DNA from: a virus
IMG/VR virus record: IMGVR_UViG_3300022696_000058
Span: 1-21,415 of that record
Direction: 5' to 3' (one strand)
Length of the DNA: 21,415 nt
Shown here: in pieces, positions 21,330 through 21,415 of the stretch
Layout: each line of letters begins with the position of its first letter
How positions within the stretch are numbered: the first letter of the stretch is position 1
Notes under the pieces: model-generated
Told to the model about the DNA's origin: nothing
The model's database searches: none
Seen by the model: only the letters and a program-made list of their open reading frames with translations
Made by a program: the position numbers and the translations under genes

Positions 21330-21415
21330 AATCGGGATGCGAGCGGAAGTCAATTACATGGTTACTCCCGCCGACATTAGCGAATTCATGGTGATCTCGA
21401 AAGACCGCAACCCGA
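21310..21415 (+). CDS. Partial MaoC/PhaJ-like (R)-enoyl-CoA hydratase-family protein
   Basis: Only 35 codons are in the window; the gene runs off the right edge. The visible part (I-K-I-G-M, then V-T-P-A-D-I-S-E-F, then I-S-K-D-R-N-P) matches the N-terminus of MaoC-like hydratases, which have a G-x-x-x-x motif, T-x-x-D-I-x-x-F and S-x-D-x-N-P-x-H. Asp32 would be the catalytic Asp; the matching His would lie just beyond the edge. These enzymes hydrate trans-2-enoyl-CoA in fatty-acid or polyhydroxyalkanoate metabolism. ATG at 21310 has AGGAG 7 bases upstream. The call rests on a short segment. Confidence 0.6.
   Translation, partial: MKYSEIKIGMRAEVNYMVTPADISEFMVISKDRNP

Noticed and set aside
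20823-21353. A 176-codon minus-strand ORF with a hydrophobic start, opposite the early genes
   Set aside because: It runs against four plus-strand ORFs that have good ribosome-binding sites, and no promoter or RBS was seen for it.

Overview
The window is the structural and packaging half, plus the start of the early region, of a podovirus (short-tailed phage) with a T7-like virion plan. No host gene, integrase, rRNA, complete tRNA, IS element or CRISPR array is visible. The bacterial-type sigma70 promoters, strong Shine-Dalgarno sites and moderately high GC fit a proteobacterial host, but the host genus cannot be read from this sequence.

Minus strand, about 18971 down to 1: one tightly packed late operon read leftward, with many one-to-four-base stop/start overlaps. 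In transcription order it holds a ribosome-modulation-factor-like protein, an unknown protein, small and large terminase subunits, an AT-rich unknown gene, a two-helix membrane protein (holin candidate), a proline-rich protein, the portal, a small protein, scaffold, major capsid protein, a capsid-associated protein, tail tubular proteins A and B, a T7 gp13-like protein, three internal-virion/ejection-type proteins, a T7-type tail fibre with a collar domain, a second fibre-like protein, and three small tail-end genes, the last cut by the window edge. From portal to tail fibre the order follows T7 genes 8 to 17. Unlike T7, the terminase genes sit upstream of the portal, and no RNA polymerase gene lies in the window.

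Control region, 18972-19512: it holds a leftward sigma70-like promoter for the late operon, a strong rightward promoter (TTGACA, 16 bp, TATAAT) for the early genes, and between them a leftward promoter plus intrinsic terminator that would make a small RNA of about 78 nt.

Plus strand, 19513-21415: nine closely packed small genes of 42 to 75 codons, mostly unknown and one with a likely helix-turn-helix, then the start of a gene whose visible end looks like a MaoC/PhaJ hydratase. Three starts share a near-identical ribosome-binding module. A separate 47-codon membrane-protein ORF lies on the plus strand inside the late operon (3836-3979).

The points most worth checking are the predicted small RNA, the 15-bp direct repeat flanking an AT-rich gene behind the terminase, the MaoC-like gene, the RMF-like gene and the antisense membrane ORF.
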